From Akkermansia muciniphila (GTDB lineage Bacteria; Verrucomicrobiota; Verrucomicrobiia; Limisphaerales; UBA9464): 64,000 bases of DNA. The notes under the pieces were generated by a model. It was not told the origin of the DNA. It searched no databases and saw nothing but the letters and a program-made list of their open reading frames with translations. The position numbers and the translations under genes are program-made. Positions 1 to 9,880 of the stretch are shown piece after piece; position 1 is the stretch's first letter, and each line of letters starts with the position of its first letter. The stretch lies in contig CAMDGV010000004.1 of NCBI GenBank assembly GCA_945898055.1, positions 62,001 to 126,000 on the forward strand. The letters are read 5' to 3'.

Positions 1-1234
1 GCTTAAGAACTTCCTGCGACTGAGGCACGATCGGCGGCGGCACCTCTTGGCGGACAACCGGTTCGGCTTGCCGACGCGGTTCCTCAATTTCACGCGCGTC
101 ACGCGTCGGACGTGCCTCGCGCGCCTCGCGCGCCGGACGTGCCTCGCGTGCCGGACGGGGCTCGCGCGGTTCGCGTGCCGGACGAACCTCGCGCGCCGAC
201 TCCACATCAGGCGTCCGTCGGATTGATCGATCATCAGAACGACCCCGTTCACTATCCAATCTACCACGGGACTCATCACGGCCTCCTCGATTGGATCGAC
301 TCTCTCGTGGCTCGCGGCGTTCCCTAGAAACGCTTTCGGATCGATCGCCGCGCGGAGCGGGTTCGGAGGGATCAGTCCGATCAGTCCGATTCACCCCCCG
401 CCCTTCTGATCGGCCAACCGGTCGAGACGCGGGAGCGGTTTCACCTAAGGTCGCATAGAGCTTTGAGAGGCGACGTCCGTGCTCATCATAAGCCCGATCA
501 AACAAGTCTTCGGAACGGTCGCGCCCTACCAAAACAGGGGCGGTTAATACCGTCGGAGGGTGGCCCGCTTCGGTTAGAAGGGCCGCCACCTCAACTTTAA
601 TGGCATTGATCAAAAGACATCCACCGATCGTAGAACCAGGGCCAACTGGAGTTTCCAAACCGGGGATCTCGATCATTGCGTCCCCAACAGGAGCCCCCGT
701 ATCCAAGATTATATCGGCAAAATCTTGCAACTTGCGACCGTCCCGTCGCTGACTCCGGCTTGCTTCGCTGTGTGCCTTGGAGAGGATGGCCACCACCTTG
801 ATTCCTCGGCGCTTGAACTCTTCGGCCATTTCAATGGGAACCAAATTACACCCGCTGGACGAGGCAATCAGCGCGCAGTCTTGGGGTGTTGTCTCAAAGT
901 TCCGCAAGATGCGACCGGCTAGTCCGTGCACATTTTCCAAAAACATCGCCTGCCGCTGGCCATTGGCCCCAACGACCTGGTTATGGAAGCTCAGTGACAA
1001 CTCCACGATCGGATTGAAACCTGGGAAGGATCCATACCGCGGCCACATCTCTTCGACCAGAATCCGACTATGGCCGGACCCGAAAAGATGGACCATACGG
1101 CCCGCTAAAATTGTCTCGGAAAACAGGCCAGCAGCCTTGGCAATGGCGTTTTCCTGGGCGGATACCGTATCGATAAGTCCACGGCAGAGGTCCAAATATT
1201 CGTCTATCACTGGGCGGAGAGTAACAAGATCCAA
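1..1234 (-). CDS. SIS-domain sugar-phosphate binding protein with Arg-rich tail (3' end beyond window)
   Basis: The minus strand is open from about 1234 to the left edge without a stop, so the C-terminus is missing. The first ~240 residues look like the UPF0309/COG4821 SIS family: an N-terminal helix region (YLDLCRGLIDTVSAQENAI), then HLFGSGHSRILVEEMWPRYG, and a second core strand with ALIASSSGCNLVPIEMAEEF and KVVAILSKAHS. From about coordinate 450 to 1 the protein becomes a disordered tail of Arg, Pro, Glu and Ser (APREPREPR-type runs). SIS proteins bind or isomerise phosphosugars; the substrate here is unknown. The start is uncertain: no ATG is in frame near the domain start, so TTG at 1234 or GTG at 1210 is assumed. 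hflX lies on the same strand upstream. Confidence 0.75.
   Translation of the reverse strand, partial: MDLVTLRPVIDEYLDLCRGLIDTVSAQENAIAKAAGLFSETILAGRMVHLFGSGHSRILVEEMWPRYGSFPGFNPIVELSLSFHNQVVGANGQRQAMFLENVHGLAGRILRNFETTPQDCALIASSSGCNLVPIEMAEEFKRRGIKVVAILSKAHSEASRSQRRDGRKLQDFADIILDTGAPVGDAMIEIPGLETPVGPGSTIGGCLLINAIKVEVAALLTEAGHPPTVLTAPVLVGRDRSEDLFDRAYDEHGRRLSKLYATLGETAPASRPVGRSEGRGVNRTDRTDPSEPAPRGDRSESVSRERREPRESRSNRGGRDESRGRLDSERGRSDDRSIRRTPDVESAREVRPAREPREPRPAREARPAREAREARPTRDAREIEEPRRQAEPVVRQEVPPPIVPQSQEVLK
96..214 (-). repeat. Degenerate tandem repeat encoding the Arg-rich tail
   Basis: The forward strand carries imperfect copies of a 12-18 base unit around GTGCCTCGCGCGCCGGAC. Read on the minus strand they encode repeated A-R-P-A-R-E units in the tail of the SIS-domain protein. 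The repeat is coding, GC-rich, and a likely site of length variation. Confidence 0.6.
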
Positions 1235-1409
1235 AGGCCGATGGGGATACGAAAGATTAAAATTGAGACAGAATTTACAAAACTGCCATTTGAGGTAAAA
1301 CCGCCCCAAATCCCGACCGTTTTCCCTTTGGACAGACTTTTTTCTGTCAAAAAAAGAAAAAAAGAACTGCTTCCACTCCTATCGCTCGCCTTCAGAAAGG
1401 ACGTTTGGA

Positions 1410-2696
1410 TCAATTTTCCGGCAGGACAAAGCGCTCGAATTCGTGACGGACATACGGCGGAATCCGAACCCGGAACCAAGCCTCCGGCCCAGAATAGTTC
1501 TGCTCGACAATCTGCCCCAAGGCATGCAGTCGACTGATCGCTTTTTGTTCCCCGTGCGGAATCCGAACCTCCACAAAATCTCGGATTGGTTTTAACATCG
1601 CCCCCAGTTCAGCGAAGAGACTATCAAATCCTATCTTCTCCCGAGACGAAACGGCAACCGCCTTGGGAAACTGCTGCCCCAGAAGTTCAGCGGCTTCCCG
1701 AGCCCCCTGTTTATCCACCTTATTAAAAACCATTAAAACCGGCTTTTCCATGGCGCCAATTTCCGACAAGACGCTATTGACGGCTTCAATTTGCTGAGCG
1801 CATTGCGGATGACTGGAGTCCACCACATGGATTAGTAATTCTGCTTCAACGACTTCTTCTAAAGTAGCCTTAAAAGCTTCCACCAAACCGTGGGGTAGTT
1901 TGCGAATAAAACCAACAGTGTCACTGAGCAGAACATTCTGATTTGACGGCAAGCGTAACCGGCGAGTGGTGGGGTCCAAGGTGGCGAAGAGCATATCTGC
2001 GGCTAGCACGTCGGCCCCCGTCAAAGCGTTCAGCAAGGTCGACTTACCGGCATTTGTATACCCGACAATCGACGCCAAGGGCCACTGGTGCCGCTGACGC
2101 CCAGCGCGCTGAGTGGTGCGCTGCTTCCGGACAATCAATAATTCATCGCGGATTTTTTCGATCCGTTCTTGAGTCTTACGACGGTCACTTTCCAACTGAG
2201 ACTCACCTTCGCCGCCGATGGAGCCGGTGGAACCTCGCTGCCGAGACAAATGGGTCCAATACCGGGTCAAGCGGGGCATTAAGTACTGCAACTGAGCCAA
2301 CTCCACTTGCAATTTACCTTCTCGGGTCCGGGCACGATGACCAAATATCTCAAGGATTAAGGCCGTTCGATCCATGACCTTGCACCCAAAAAGTTCTTCT
2401 AAATTGCGAGCCTGTGCACCGGATAATTCATCATCAAATATGACAGTATCCGCTCCCAATTCTCGACATTCACGAGCTAATTCCTCGGCTTTGCCGGCAC
2501 CAATATAAGTGCCGGGATGGGGCGCTTCTAACTTCTGCATCCCCCGACCCACAACCGCCGCACCCGCAGTGGTGGCCAATTCGGTTAATTCATCCAACGA
2601 ATCAACCACGTCCCAAGACGTACGGTTCCTTAATTCCGCACCAACCAAAAAGGCGCGCTCCGTCTTCCGGTCGGCGGTTTGAATGAGTGCTTTCAA
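1410..2696 (-). CDS. hflX: GTPase HflX
   Basis: 428 residues, the usual length for HflX, a GTPase that binds and splits stalled 70S ribosomes. The N-terminal HflX domain (about 1-200) contains the family glycine-rich signature SRQRGSTGSIGGEGESQLES near residue 151-170. The G domain has P-loop GYTNAGKST at 212-220, DTVGF at 259-263 and NKVDK at 325-329. The start ATG at 2696 gives a complete N-terminus (MKALIQTADRKTERAFLVG). It is transcribed away from glgA, with 130 bp between the divergent starts. Confidence 0.95.
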   Translation of the reverse strand: MKALIQTADRKTERAFLVGAELRNRTSWDVVDSLDELTELATTAGAAVVGRGMQKLEAPHPGTYIGAGKAEELARECRELGADTVIFDDELSGAQARNLEELFGCKVMDRTALILEIFGHRARTREGKLQVELAQLQYLMPRLTRYWTHLSRQRGSTGSIGGEGESQLESDRRKTQERIEKIRDELLIVRKQRTTQRAGRQRHQWPLASIVGYTNAGKSTLLNALTGADVLAADMLFATLDPTTRRLRLPSNQNVLLSDTVGFIRKLPHGLVEAFKATLEEVVEAELLIHVVDSSHPQCAQQIEAVNSVLSEIGAMEKPVLMVFNKVDKQGAREAAELLGQQFPKAVAVSSREKIGFDSLFAELGAMLKPIRDFVEVRIPHGEQKAISRLHALGQIVEQNYSGPEAWFRVRIPPYVRHEFERFVLPEN

Positions 2697-2826
2697 TCGG
2701 CTTCTTGGTTCGAAAATCCAAGTCTAGGGACTAAACCAATGCAGGCCTATCACAAACCGACAAACCCCATGCAAAAGAGACTTCACTCTTGTCTCCTACC
2801 TCTTTCGCGTCAGAGACTCTAGCAGC

Positions 2827-4299
2827 ATGCATGTTCTGCTCGCCGCAAGTGAGCTTCATCCCTTTTCTAAGACGGGTGGATTAGCCGATATGGTCGGGTC
2901 TCTAGCGCATTCGCTGGCTGATGCCGGCGTGCAAATCTCGGTTATTACCCCCCTTTACCGAGGAATTACCTCCCGTTTTCCTTCCATAAAAGCCGCGCAA
3001 TGGCGCTTCGCTGTCCGCCTAGGAAACGAACAGTTCGAAGGCCAATTTTTCCGACTATCCCCCTCCCCTGAGCTCACTGTTTGGTTCGTCCAACAGGATA
3101 GCTTCTACGACCGAGCCGGCCTCTATAGCAGTTCCGGCTTGGAGTACCTCGATAATGCCACGCGCTTTCTCTTCCTGACTCACGCGGCATTGATCCTGGC
3201 TCGGCATCTGCCTAATCCACCGAAAATCATCCACAGTCACGACTGGCAAACTGGGTTACTTCCTCTTTACCTGCAATATGCCCGTGCCGCCGGCGACTGG
3301 CCCACGGCCCCTCAAAGCATTTTTACCCTCCATAATCTCGCCTACCAAGGGTCGTTTCCCTCAACCGACTGGGCTCTCACCGGACTCCCCACCGCTTGGT
3401 TTCATCTGGAAAGCGCACAACATTTTCAACGGCTCAATTTTCTTAAAGCCGCCCTTACTCAGTCCACGGCCATTACCACAGTGAGTCCGAACTATGCCCG
3501 CGAAATCCTCACCCCAGAATACGGGTGCGGTCTCGAAGGCCTGCTGATTAAACGCGCCAACGACCTTACCGGTATTCTCAATGGTGTTGATTATTCGGAG
3601 TGGAATACCACCGCCAATCCCGCCCTTCCCGCCTCCTTCACTTCCGACGATCTCTCCGGCAAAGCCCTCTGCAAAGCCGCGGTACAGACTGAACTAGGTC
3701 TCCCTGTGCGTCAGGATTTACCGCTCTTCACCAATATCACCCGCTTGACCGACCAAAAGGGCTCGGAACTTATCCTCGTCGCTCTCGAACGACTGCTGCT
3801 CGACGGTGTTTCTTTCCAATTTGCCCTGCTCGGCAGTGGCGATCCTCTTCTAGAACAAGGTTACAAATCTCTTGCGACTCGATTCCCAAATCAAGTGTCC
3901 GCGCGTATCGGCTTTGATGCTGCCCTCGCTCATCGTCTTGAGGCCGGATCTGATTTTTACCTGATGCCTTCTCGGTTTGAACCCTGCGGTCTAAACCAAC
4001 TGTACTCGCTCCGCTATGGCTCTATTCCAGTGGTGCGAGCCACGGGTGGACTTCACGATTCCATTATTGATCCACGGGAAGATGCCGATCGAGCCAACGG
4101 TATCAAGTTTCATACCTACGATTCCCGCGCACTCGAACAGGCCATTCGTAAAGCCCTCGCGGTCTGGGCCGAACCTAGCTGGATTGACCATTTACGACGC
4201 AACGGAATGACCGCCGACTTTTCTTGGAAACGTCAAACAGTTCACTATATCGCCCTCTACAACGAGGTCGCTCAACTTAAACCGGCCAGCGCTCGATGA
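2827..4299 (+). CDS. glgA: Glycogen (starch) synthase, GT5
   Basis: 490 residues, full length for bacterial GlgA, which adds glucose from ADP-glucose to alpha-1,4-glucan. The ADP-glucose binding motif KTGGLADMVGSL starts at residue 15. IHSHDWQTGLLPLYL and ITTVSPNYAREIL follow in the N-terminal Rossmann domain. The C-terminal domain has the acceptor/phosphate loop region MPSRFEPCGLNQLYSLRYGS and VVRATGGLHDSI. No other glycogen gene is adjacent, so it appears to be a single transcription unit divergent from hflX and convergent with rsgA (46 bp gap). Confidence 0.96.
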   Translation: MHVLLAASELHPFSKTGGLADMVGSLAHSLADAGVQISVITPLYRGITSRFPSIKAAQWRFAVRLGNEQFEGQFFRLSPSPELTVWFVQQDSFYDRAGLYSSSGLEYLDNATRFLFLTHAALILARHLPNPPKIIHSHDWQTGLLPLYLQYARAAGDWPTAPQSIFTLHNLAYQGSFPSTDWALTGLPTAWFHLESAQHFQRLNFLKAALTQSTAITTVSPNYAREILTPEYGCGLEGLLIKRANDLTGILNGVDYSEWNTTANPALPASFTSDDLSGKALCKAAVQTELGLPVRQDLPLFTNITRLTDQKGSELILVALERLLLDGVSFQFALLGSGDPLLEQGYKSLATRFPNQVSARIGFDAALAHRLEAGSDFYLMPSRFEPCGLNQLYSLRYGSIPVVRATGGLHDSIIDPREDADRANGIKFHTYDSRALEQAIRKALAVWAEPSWIDHLRRNGMTADFSWKRQTVHYIALYNEVAQLKPASAR

Positions 4300-4345
4300 G
4301 TAGAAGGCTTCAGGCCTGGTGCGTTTCCAAAAGGCAGCCCTTAAC

Positions 4346-5407
4346 TCAGGCATCTCCACCGTCGTCCCAAGCATCCGGCCGCCCCGGCACCGGCCGCCCA
4401 TTGTCACTCCGCCGACCGTTGCGCCGCGCAATAACTACCTGAATCAGTTCCTGCCTGAGCTTTTGGAAACTATCGTAACGAACCCGAGGTAACCGCCCCA
4501 CCCCCAGGGCGTCCTGCACGGCGCACCCCGGTTCCGTCGCATGAGTGCAATCTCGAAAACGGCACCCCACCCCGAGCTGGGCAATATCAGGAAAAGCTTC
4601 ATCTAATCCTTCATCGGCGAACCACAACTGAAATTCCCGCATTCCTGGGGTATCTATCACCAACCCACCGCTCGGCACCGGATGAATTTCCCTCCACGTC
4701 GTCGCATGACGTCCCTTGGAATCTTTCTCGCGGACTTGAAGAGTCATCTCAACTTTCTCTCCCATGAGACGGTTGATCAAACTCGACTTACCGACCCCTG
4801 AAGTTCCAACAAAAACCGCGGTTCGACCCGGCCCTAAATGCTCCCGCAATAAGCCTGTCCCCTTCCCTGTCTTTGCACAAACCGTCAAAACCGGTGTATC
4901 TAAAGAAAGCCCACGAACCTGTTTGATCAGGGCCTCGGGATTCTCACAAAGATCCAACTTATTCATCACCACAACCGGGCGCGCCCCCCCTTCGTGAACC
5001 ATGACCAAAAAACGCTCAATCCGACGGGCGCTAAAGGTGGAATCCATGGCTTGGACCACAAAAACCGTGTCGATATTAGAGACGATAACCTGAGCTTCGC
5101 TGGCTTTACCGGTCACTTTGCGCACAAGGACCGTTCGCCGAGGTAAAACCTCGTGAATCACCACCTTGGATTCTCCCGGCACCGCGGCCACCGCCACCCA
5201 ATCGCCCACTTTGGGTAGAGCCGCATCCTGCCGAAATCGATGACGAAGACGCCCAGTAATCAGGGCCGGATGATCGCCATCGGCACCCACGACGACATAG
5301 GAAAGTTTATCTTCATGGGCGACACGCGCCGGCTGAAATCCAGCCAACCGGTGAGGCTCAAAGGCGGTCGCTCGCGCCGCATCCCACCCCAATTCAGTCA
5401 AGTCCAT
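4346..5407 (-). CDS. rsgA: Ribosome small subunit-dependent GTPase A
   Basis: 353 residues. RsgA is a circularly permuted GTPase that checks late 30S maturation. The order is visible: N-terminal OB-fold (about 40-110, GRLRHRFRQ, VGDWVAV), G4 NKLD at 149-152, then P-loop GTSGVGKSS at 201-209, then G3 DTPGMREFQLW. The C-terminal zinc site CRFRDCTHATEPGC is intact. It starts 30 bp after the end of the fumarate hydratase beta gene on the same strand, so the two are probably co-transcribed, although the functions are unrelated. Confidence 0.95.
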   Translation of the reverse strand: MDLTELGWDAARATAFEPHRLAGFQPARVAHEDKLSYVVVGADGDHPALITGRLRHRFRQDAALPKVGDWVAVAAVPGESKVVIHEVLPRRTVLVRKVTGKASEAQVIVSNIDTVFVVQAMDSTFSARRIERFLVMVHEGGARPVVVMNKLDLCENPEALIKQVRGLSLDTPVLTVCAKTGKGTGLLREHLGPGRTAVFVGTSGVGKSSLINRLMGEKVEMTLQVREKDSKGRHATTWREIHPVPSGGLVIDTPGMREFQLWFADEGLDEAFPDIAQLGVGCRFRDCTHATEPGCAVQDALGVGRLPRVRYDSFQKLRQELIQVVIARRNGRRSDNGRPVPGRPDAWDDGGDA

Positions 5408-5437
5408 GCGATGGGCCTCACCTCGTTTTGCATCAAC

Positions 5438-6013
5438 TTAGACACGTTCGAGCAGGGCCGCTTGACTTGCAGCAAACACTTCCGCATGCAAGGAACGTCC
5501 ATGGGAATCCATGGTCACCACCGCTGGAAAATCAACCACCTCCAATTCCCAGATGGCCTCAGGCGACCCAAACTTCTCCAACATATAAACCGCCCGCACT
5601 GATTTCACGCATTCGGCCAAAACCTGAGCCGCTCCACCGATAGCATGGAGATAAACACACCCGTGTTCCCGACAGGCCGCGAGTGTTCTGTCGCCCATTC
5701 CCCCCTTCCCGATCACCCCTCGGAGCCCGAACCGACGGATAATATCAGCTTGATAAGGTTCCTCACGGATCGAGGTCGTCGGCCCAGCAGCCGTCACTTT
5801 CCACCCTCCATCCGCTCCTTTCATCACCACCGGCCCACAATGATAAATCAGACCGTTTTCCAACTGAACTTCGGCCGGCAAATCCCCACCTTCGTGAAGA
5901 TATTTATGAACAGCATCGCGGCCCGTAAAAACAACGCCACTAATCAAAACCTCATCGCCAACTTTGAGCGCTCGGATTTTTTCAGCGTTAAATGGAGTTG
6001 AAAGCGGAATCAT
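5438..6013 (-). CDS. Class I fumarate hydratase / tartrate dehydratase-type beta subunit
   Basis: 191 residues matching the C-terminal (beta) domain of Fe-S-dependent fumarate hydratases and L-tartrate dehydratases. The N-terminus STPFNAEKIRALKVGDEVLI, then GVVFTGRDAVHKYLHEGG and YHCGPVVMKG, are typical. GAAQVLAECVKSV and the C-terminal WELEVVDFPAVVTMDSHGRS follow. In this family the beta domain works with an alpha subunit that holds the [4Fe-4S] cluster. No alpha gene lies in the window; the genes on either side are rsgA and rnhA. Which of fumarate, tartrate or another dicarboxylate is the substrate cannot be told from the beta chain. Confidence 0.85.
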   Translation of the reverse strand: MIPLSTPFNAEKIRALKVGDEVLISGVVFTGRDAVHKYLHEGGDLPAEVQLENGLIYHCGPVVMKGADGGWKVTAAGPTTSIREEPYQADIIRRFGLRGVIGKGGMGDRTLAACREHGCVYLHAIGGAAQVLAECVKSVRAVYMLEKFGSPEAIWELEVVDFPAVVTMDSHGRSLHAEVFAASQAALLERV

Positions 6014-6186
6014 ACCTATAAAATAATACCTATGGAATCAGGCTAAACAAAACGGGCCGTCGTCACCAAGGCCCATTAGGCGCGAGCCAGTCCCAATGAG
6101 CAAGGGCAGGAATTAGCATCGTTCAACTCGAAATCCCTCCTCCTTTCCTCCACTCTTGCCAACGACTCAATTTCGTTCAGCTAGAC

Positions 6187-6684
6187 ATGCCCAATCCGCC
6201 GCCTCTTTCGTCCCCTGCCAAACCTCCAATCCCCAAACAGGTGGTTGTCTATACCGACGGCGGTTGCCACGGCAATCCTGGGCCGGGCGGATGGGCGGCC
6301 GTCCTTCGCTGCGGAAACCAAGAATTAGAGGTCGGCGGCGGCGACCCAGATACGACCAATAACCGAATGGAACTGGCCGCTGCCATCGGTGCCCTCTCCG
6401 TTTTAAATCAACCCTGCACGGTCGAACTCTTTACCGATTCTCAATACGTTCGCAAAGGCATTACCCAGTGGATCCACGGTTGGAAACGCAAAGGCTGGAA
6501 AACGGCTGCAGGCGATCCAGTTAAGAACGACGATCTGTGGAGACGTCTCGATGCGCTTACCCAAAAACACACCATCCAATGGCAATGGGTTAAAGGGCAT
6601 GCCGGTAACGAATTAAACGAACGCTGCGATCGCCGTGCCAATGCTGAGATTGCCAAGGTCAAGACCCACCGACCGTCCCGTTAA
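6187..6684 (+). CDS. rnhA: Ribonuclease HI
   Basis: 165 residues. RNase HI cuts RNA in RNA-DNA hybrids. The acidic catalytic set is present: D24 in [16 protein letters not shown]62 in [14 protein letters not shown]84 in [12 protein letters not shown]148 in NERCDRRAN, plus H138 in VKGHAGNE. The basic protrusion ([20 protein letters not shown]) is also kept, as in E. coli RNase HI. The N-terminus carries about 18 extra Pro-rich residues before the first strand. Single gene; the 117-bp gap to argD has no obvious terminator. Confidence 0.96.
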   Translation: MPNPPPLSSPAKPPIPKQVVVYTDGGCHGNPGPGGWAAVLRCGNQELEVGGGDPDTTNNRMELAAAIGALSVLNQPCTVELFTDSQYVRKGITQWIHGWKRKGWKTAAGDPVKNDDLWRRLDALTQKHTIQWQWVKGHAGNELNERCDRRANAEIAKVKTHRPSR

Positions 6685-6801
6685 TCCCTCGCTGGATCGC
6701 GATTATCGCTCGTCAAACAAAACGGGAGACATGACATCTTGAATTGTTCGGTATTTTTCTTTGCGTTCATCAGCAGGACGACCCCATAACCCGCCAACAC
6801 A

Positions 6802-8112
6802 ATGAAAGATTTGGTTTCCCCGACACCTCCTCCTCCCATTATTCAGAATCGGCATTCGGAGATTCGTGAACTGTTTCAACGCTACGTGGTGCCCAGTTAT
6901 GGCCGCTTCGATCTCGTTCTCAGCCACGGAGCAGGAAGCTACGTCTGGGATGTCAGCGGCAAACGCTACCTCGACCTCGGCGGCGGCATTGCGGTGTGTT
7001 CCCTCGGTCATTCTAATCCAGAAATCACCGAAGCAATCGTCGAACAATCTCGGCGTCTCGTTCACGTCTCCAACCTTTACTATCAAGAACCGCAAGGCCG
7101 CCTCGCCATGGCACTCACCCAGTGCATCGCACCGGGTAAAATCTTCTTTTGTAATTCAGGTGCCGAAGCCAACGAGGGACTTTATAAAGTCGCCCGCAAA
7201 TTCGGTCACGACTCCGGTCGATTTGAAATTCTGACCGCTTTTAATTCCTTTCATGGGCGGACGCTCGGCGGAATTTCAGCGACCGGTCAAGAGAAGGTAA
7301 AGAAGGGTTTTGAACCGATGATTCCCGGCTTTCGCCACATCCCCTTCAACGACCTTCAAGCCGCGCACGACGCTCTCTCCCCATCCACCGCCGCGATTCT
7401 TATCGAAGGAATCCAAGGCGAAGGTGGCATCACCCCAGCGACACCTGAATACCTCCTCGGGCTGAGGCGCCTCTGCAATGAAAAAGGCCTACTTCTCTTC
7501 ATCGATGCCGTCCAGTGTGGGCACTTCCGCTCCGGCCGATTCCAAAGCTATCAACGCATCTTAGAAGGTGTCTCAGGTGGCGAAAGCTTCGTTCCCGACG
7601 GTATTTCGATGGCCAAATCTTTAGGTGGCGGCTTTCCAATAGGTGCCTTCTGGCTGAGGGAGGCTGTCCACGGTGTCAACTTGGCCGATAGTCTCAGCGC
7701 AGGAACCCACGGCACAACTTTCGGCGGCACGCCCCTCGGATGCGCTGTTGCGCTTAAAATCCTCGAGGTGATCGATCGCGACTCGCTTGCTGACCATGTC
7801 CGAGTCACTGGTGACTGGCTCCAATCTGCCATCCAAGACCTTGCCAACCGCTTTCCTAATGTGGTTCGCGCTCCAAGGGGACTCGGATTTATGCTTGGCA
7901 TCGAGCTCCAAGAAGCGGATCAGGTTCCCAGCTTTTCTACTAGTCAAACACCCCCCAGTCTTCAAGTGGTTCATCGACTCCACGAAGCAGGAGTCTTGAC
8001 CATCCCGAGCGGCAATCAAATCGTTCGACTTCTCCCCGCTCTAAATTTACCACGTGCTCAAGCTGAAGAAGGAATCACGCTCATCACCAAAGTTATTCAA
8101 TCCTTCGCCTAA
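6802..8112 (+). CDS. argD: Acetylornithine-type class III aminotransferase
   Basis: 436 residues, PLP-dependent class III aminotransferase. It most resembles acetylornithine/succinylornithine transaminases of arginine synthesis (GGIAVCSLGHSNPEITEAI, FFCNSGAEANEGLYKVARKF, FHGRTLGGISATGQEKVKKG). The PLP lysine is K272 in SMAKSLGGGFPIGAFW. The motif around the PLP-ring aspartate reads FIDAVQCG (D235-A236), where most family members have DEVQ. The 25-residue N-terminal extension is Pro-rich. No other arg genes are adjacent, so substrate assignment is by similarity only. Confidence 0.85.
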   Translation: MKDLVSPTPPPPIIQNRHSEIRELFQRYVVPSYGRFDLVLSHGAGSYVWDVSGKRYLDLGGGIAVCSLGHSNPEITEAIVEQSRRLVHVSNLYYQEPQGRLAMALTQCIAPGKIFFCNSGAEANEGLYKVARKFGHDSGRFEILTAFNSFHGRTLGGISATGQEKVKKGFEPMIPGFRHIPFNDLQAAHDALSPSTAAILIEGIQGEGGITPATPEYLLGLRRLCNEKGLLLFIDAVQCGHFRSGRFQSYQRILEGVSGGESFVPDGISMAKSLGGGFPIGAFWLREAVHGVNLADSLSAGTHGTTFGGTPLGCAVALKILEVIDRDSLADHVRVTGDWLQSAIQDLANRFPNVVRAPRGLGFMLGIELQEADQVPSFSTSQTPPSLQVVHRLHEAGVLTIPSGNQIVRLLPALNLPRAQAEEGITLITKVIQSFA

Positions 8113-8358
8113 CTCCCGCCGCGGGGCCCCACCTCGCTGGCCGGGTGGTTGGGAATCTGAAAGTTTGCCATAAAGCTCACATCTCCTTGCCAACCGATGC
8201 CTGCACCGAGGTGCCGAAGGTGAGTTTATTTTTGTGGTGAGCTTCTTGGTGCGTGTTCAAGAAACAGGTGCCTAACTTATAGTTTGCCCCCGCAGAAGGG
8301 CCGCCTCGACTACGCGACTTGCAACTTTCAAAAAGCCTCATCAAATTCGCTAACTCTC

Positions 8359-9687
8359 ATGCGCTTCTTTGCCGCCTTCTTTGTCGCCCTTGCCAATTCT
8401 GCCTTCGCACAGCAACCGCCCTATGACCTCGCACCGGAAGTGCGCCCTCCTTACTACCGAGTTCGTCACGAGGCTTCGGTTCGGCCGGGCGAATTGGCTT
8501 TTCCTGTGAGCTTTACCTTATGGGTACCGCCCGGAATAACTTCGCTCCGGGGTGTCATCGTGCATCAGCACGGTTGCGGCGAAGGTTCCTGCAAATCGGG
8601 GTTCAGCGGCGCGTTCGATCTGCATTGGCAGTCACTCGCGCTCAAGCACAATTGTGCGCTTCTTTCCCCCGTCTATGAGCAACCCGAAAAGGCGGACTGC
8701 CAACTCTGGTGCGATCCGCGCAGAGGATCAGATGTCGCTTTTCAACAAGCGTTGAAGGAGTTGTCGGTTATTTGCAGCCAACCGGAGCTTGCACTTGTTC
8801 CCTGGGTGCTTTGGGGCCACAGCGGTGGTGGACATTGGGCCGGCGGAATGGTGCTTTTACATCCCGACCGCGTCGCCGCCGCGTGGCTCCGCTCCGGGGT
8901 GCCTCCGATCCAAGCGGTTGAAGGTCGGCCTACGCCCTACCCGATTTCTGAGGCCGCTTGCGCTGTGCCAGTGATGTGCAACCTCGGCTCGAAGGAGGGC
9001 GTCACCGACCTGACTAACCGTTTCGCTGGAGTCTGGCCGGGGGTGAAGATATTCTTCAAAGCTATGCGGGCTAAAGGAGCCCTGATCGGGATCGCGATCG
9101 ATCCATTGACAAGCCATGAGTGCGGGAATCAACGTTATCTTGCGATCCCATGGCTCGATGCCTGTCTCACCTCCCGGTTGCGATCCAAAACCAATTCTAA
9201 GTGGACCTTAATGCCGGCCCCAAAAGGGTGGTTAACCGCCATGAACGAGGAGGGAATCGCCGCTCTTGAACCCGTCTCGGCTGATAAGTTTATTGGGCTA
9301 AAGGAACGATCCATCTGGCTGCCCACTGCGGCGATCGCCCAAGCTTGGTCTGAGTATGTCAAAGGTACCGCCGTAATCGATACCACCCCGCCACCGACCC
9401 CAAGAAATCTTCGGGTCAAAGGCAACCAATTAAATTGGGAGGCCACAGCCGATATCGAAAGCGGACTCGCCCAATTTATTATCGAGCGCGATGGTCAATT
9501 TCTCGACACGGTGCCCGAACACGGCAAGAACCCCTACGGTCGCCCAGTTTTCCAGAACCTCCAATATAGCGACACGCCAACCCTACCTTTGGTTCCGATG
9601 CACTACATCGACCGAACAGCAGAGGTGGGCAAGCGGCATCGGTACCGAGTGATCGCGGTAAATACGGTGGGCCTCAGATCCAAGTAG
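8359..9687 (+). CDS. Secreted alpha/beta hydrolase-like protein
   Basis: The frame opens at 8284, but ATG at 8359 gives a clean signal peptide ([18 protein letters not shown]) and is chosen. The mature protein has an alpha/beta hydrolase fold: [16 protein letters not shown], then nucleophile elbow [13 protein letters not shown] with the likely catalytic Ser, then [13 protein letters not shown] late ENxCGNQR-like stretch ([16 protein letters not shown]) may supply the His region. The last ~90 residues (from [20 protein letters not shown] to [15 protein letters not shown]) look like a fibronectin type III-like domain. Exported esterase or similar is inferred; the substrate is unknown. Confidence 0.7.
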   Translation: MRFFAAFFVALANSAFAQQPPYDLAPEVRPPYYRVRHEASVRPGELAFPVSFTLWVPPGITSLRGVIVHQHGCGEGSCKSGFSGAFDLHWQSLALKHNCALLSPVYEQPEKADCQLWCDPRRGSDVAFQQALKELSVICSQPELALVPWVLWGHSGGGHWAGGMVLLHPDRVAAAWLRSGVPPIQAVEGRPTPYPISEAACAVPVMCNLGSKEGVTDLTNRFAGVWPGVKIFFKAMRAKGALIGIAIDPLTSHECGNQRYLAIPWLDACLTSRLRSKTNSKWTLMPAPKGWLTAMNEEGIAALEPVSADKFIGLKERSIWLPTAAIAQAWSEYVKGTAVIDTTPPPTPRNLRVKGNQLNWEATADIESGLAQFIIERDGQFLDTVPEHGKNPYGRPVFQNLQYSDTPTLPLVPMHYIDRTAEVGKRHRYRVIAVNTVGLRSK

Positions 9688-9880
9688 TTTCGCCTTCTAA
9701 GGTCCCAAATCATGGATCATTTCGAACAAATCCATCACCCGAGTGATTAGAGAATCGATCGGGTCTTTTGCTGCAGCCAATGCTCCGATTCTTGGAATCC
9801 TGGACACAAGCGCTGCACCTCTGAGCAAAACAGTGAGAAATGAATCATAGACCTCTACAAGGGCGAGTCTTCGCAAAACG

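Noticed and set aside
96-214. Short regular GC-rich repeats resembling a CRISPR array
   Set aside because: Units are 12-18 bases without unique spacers and are in frame with an Arg-rich coding tail.
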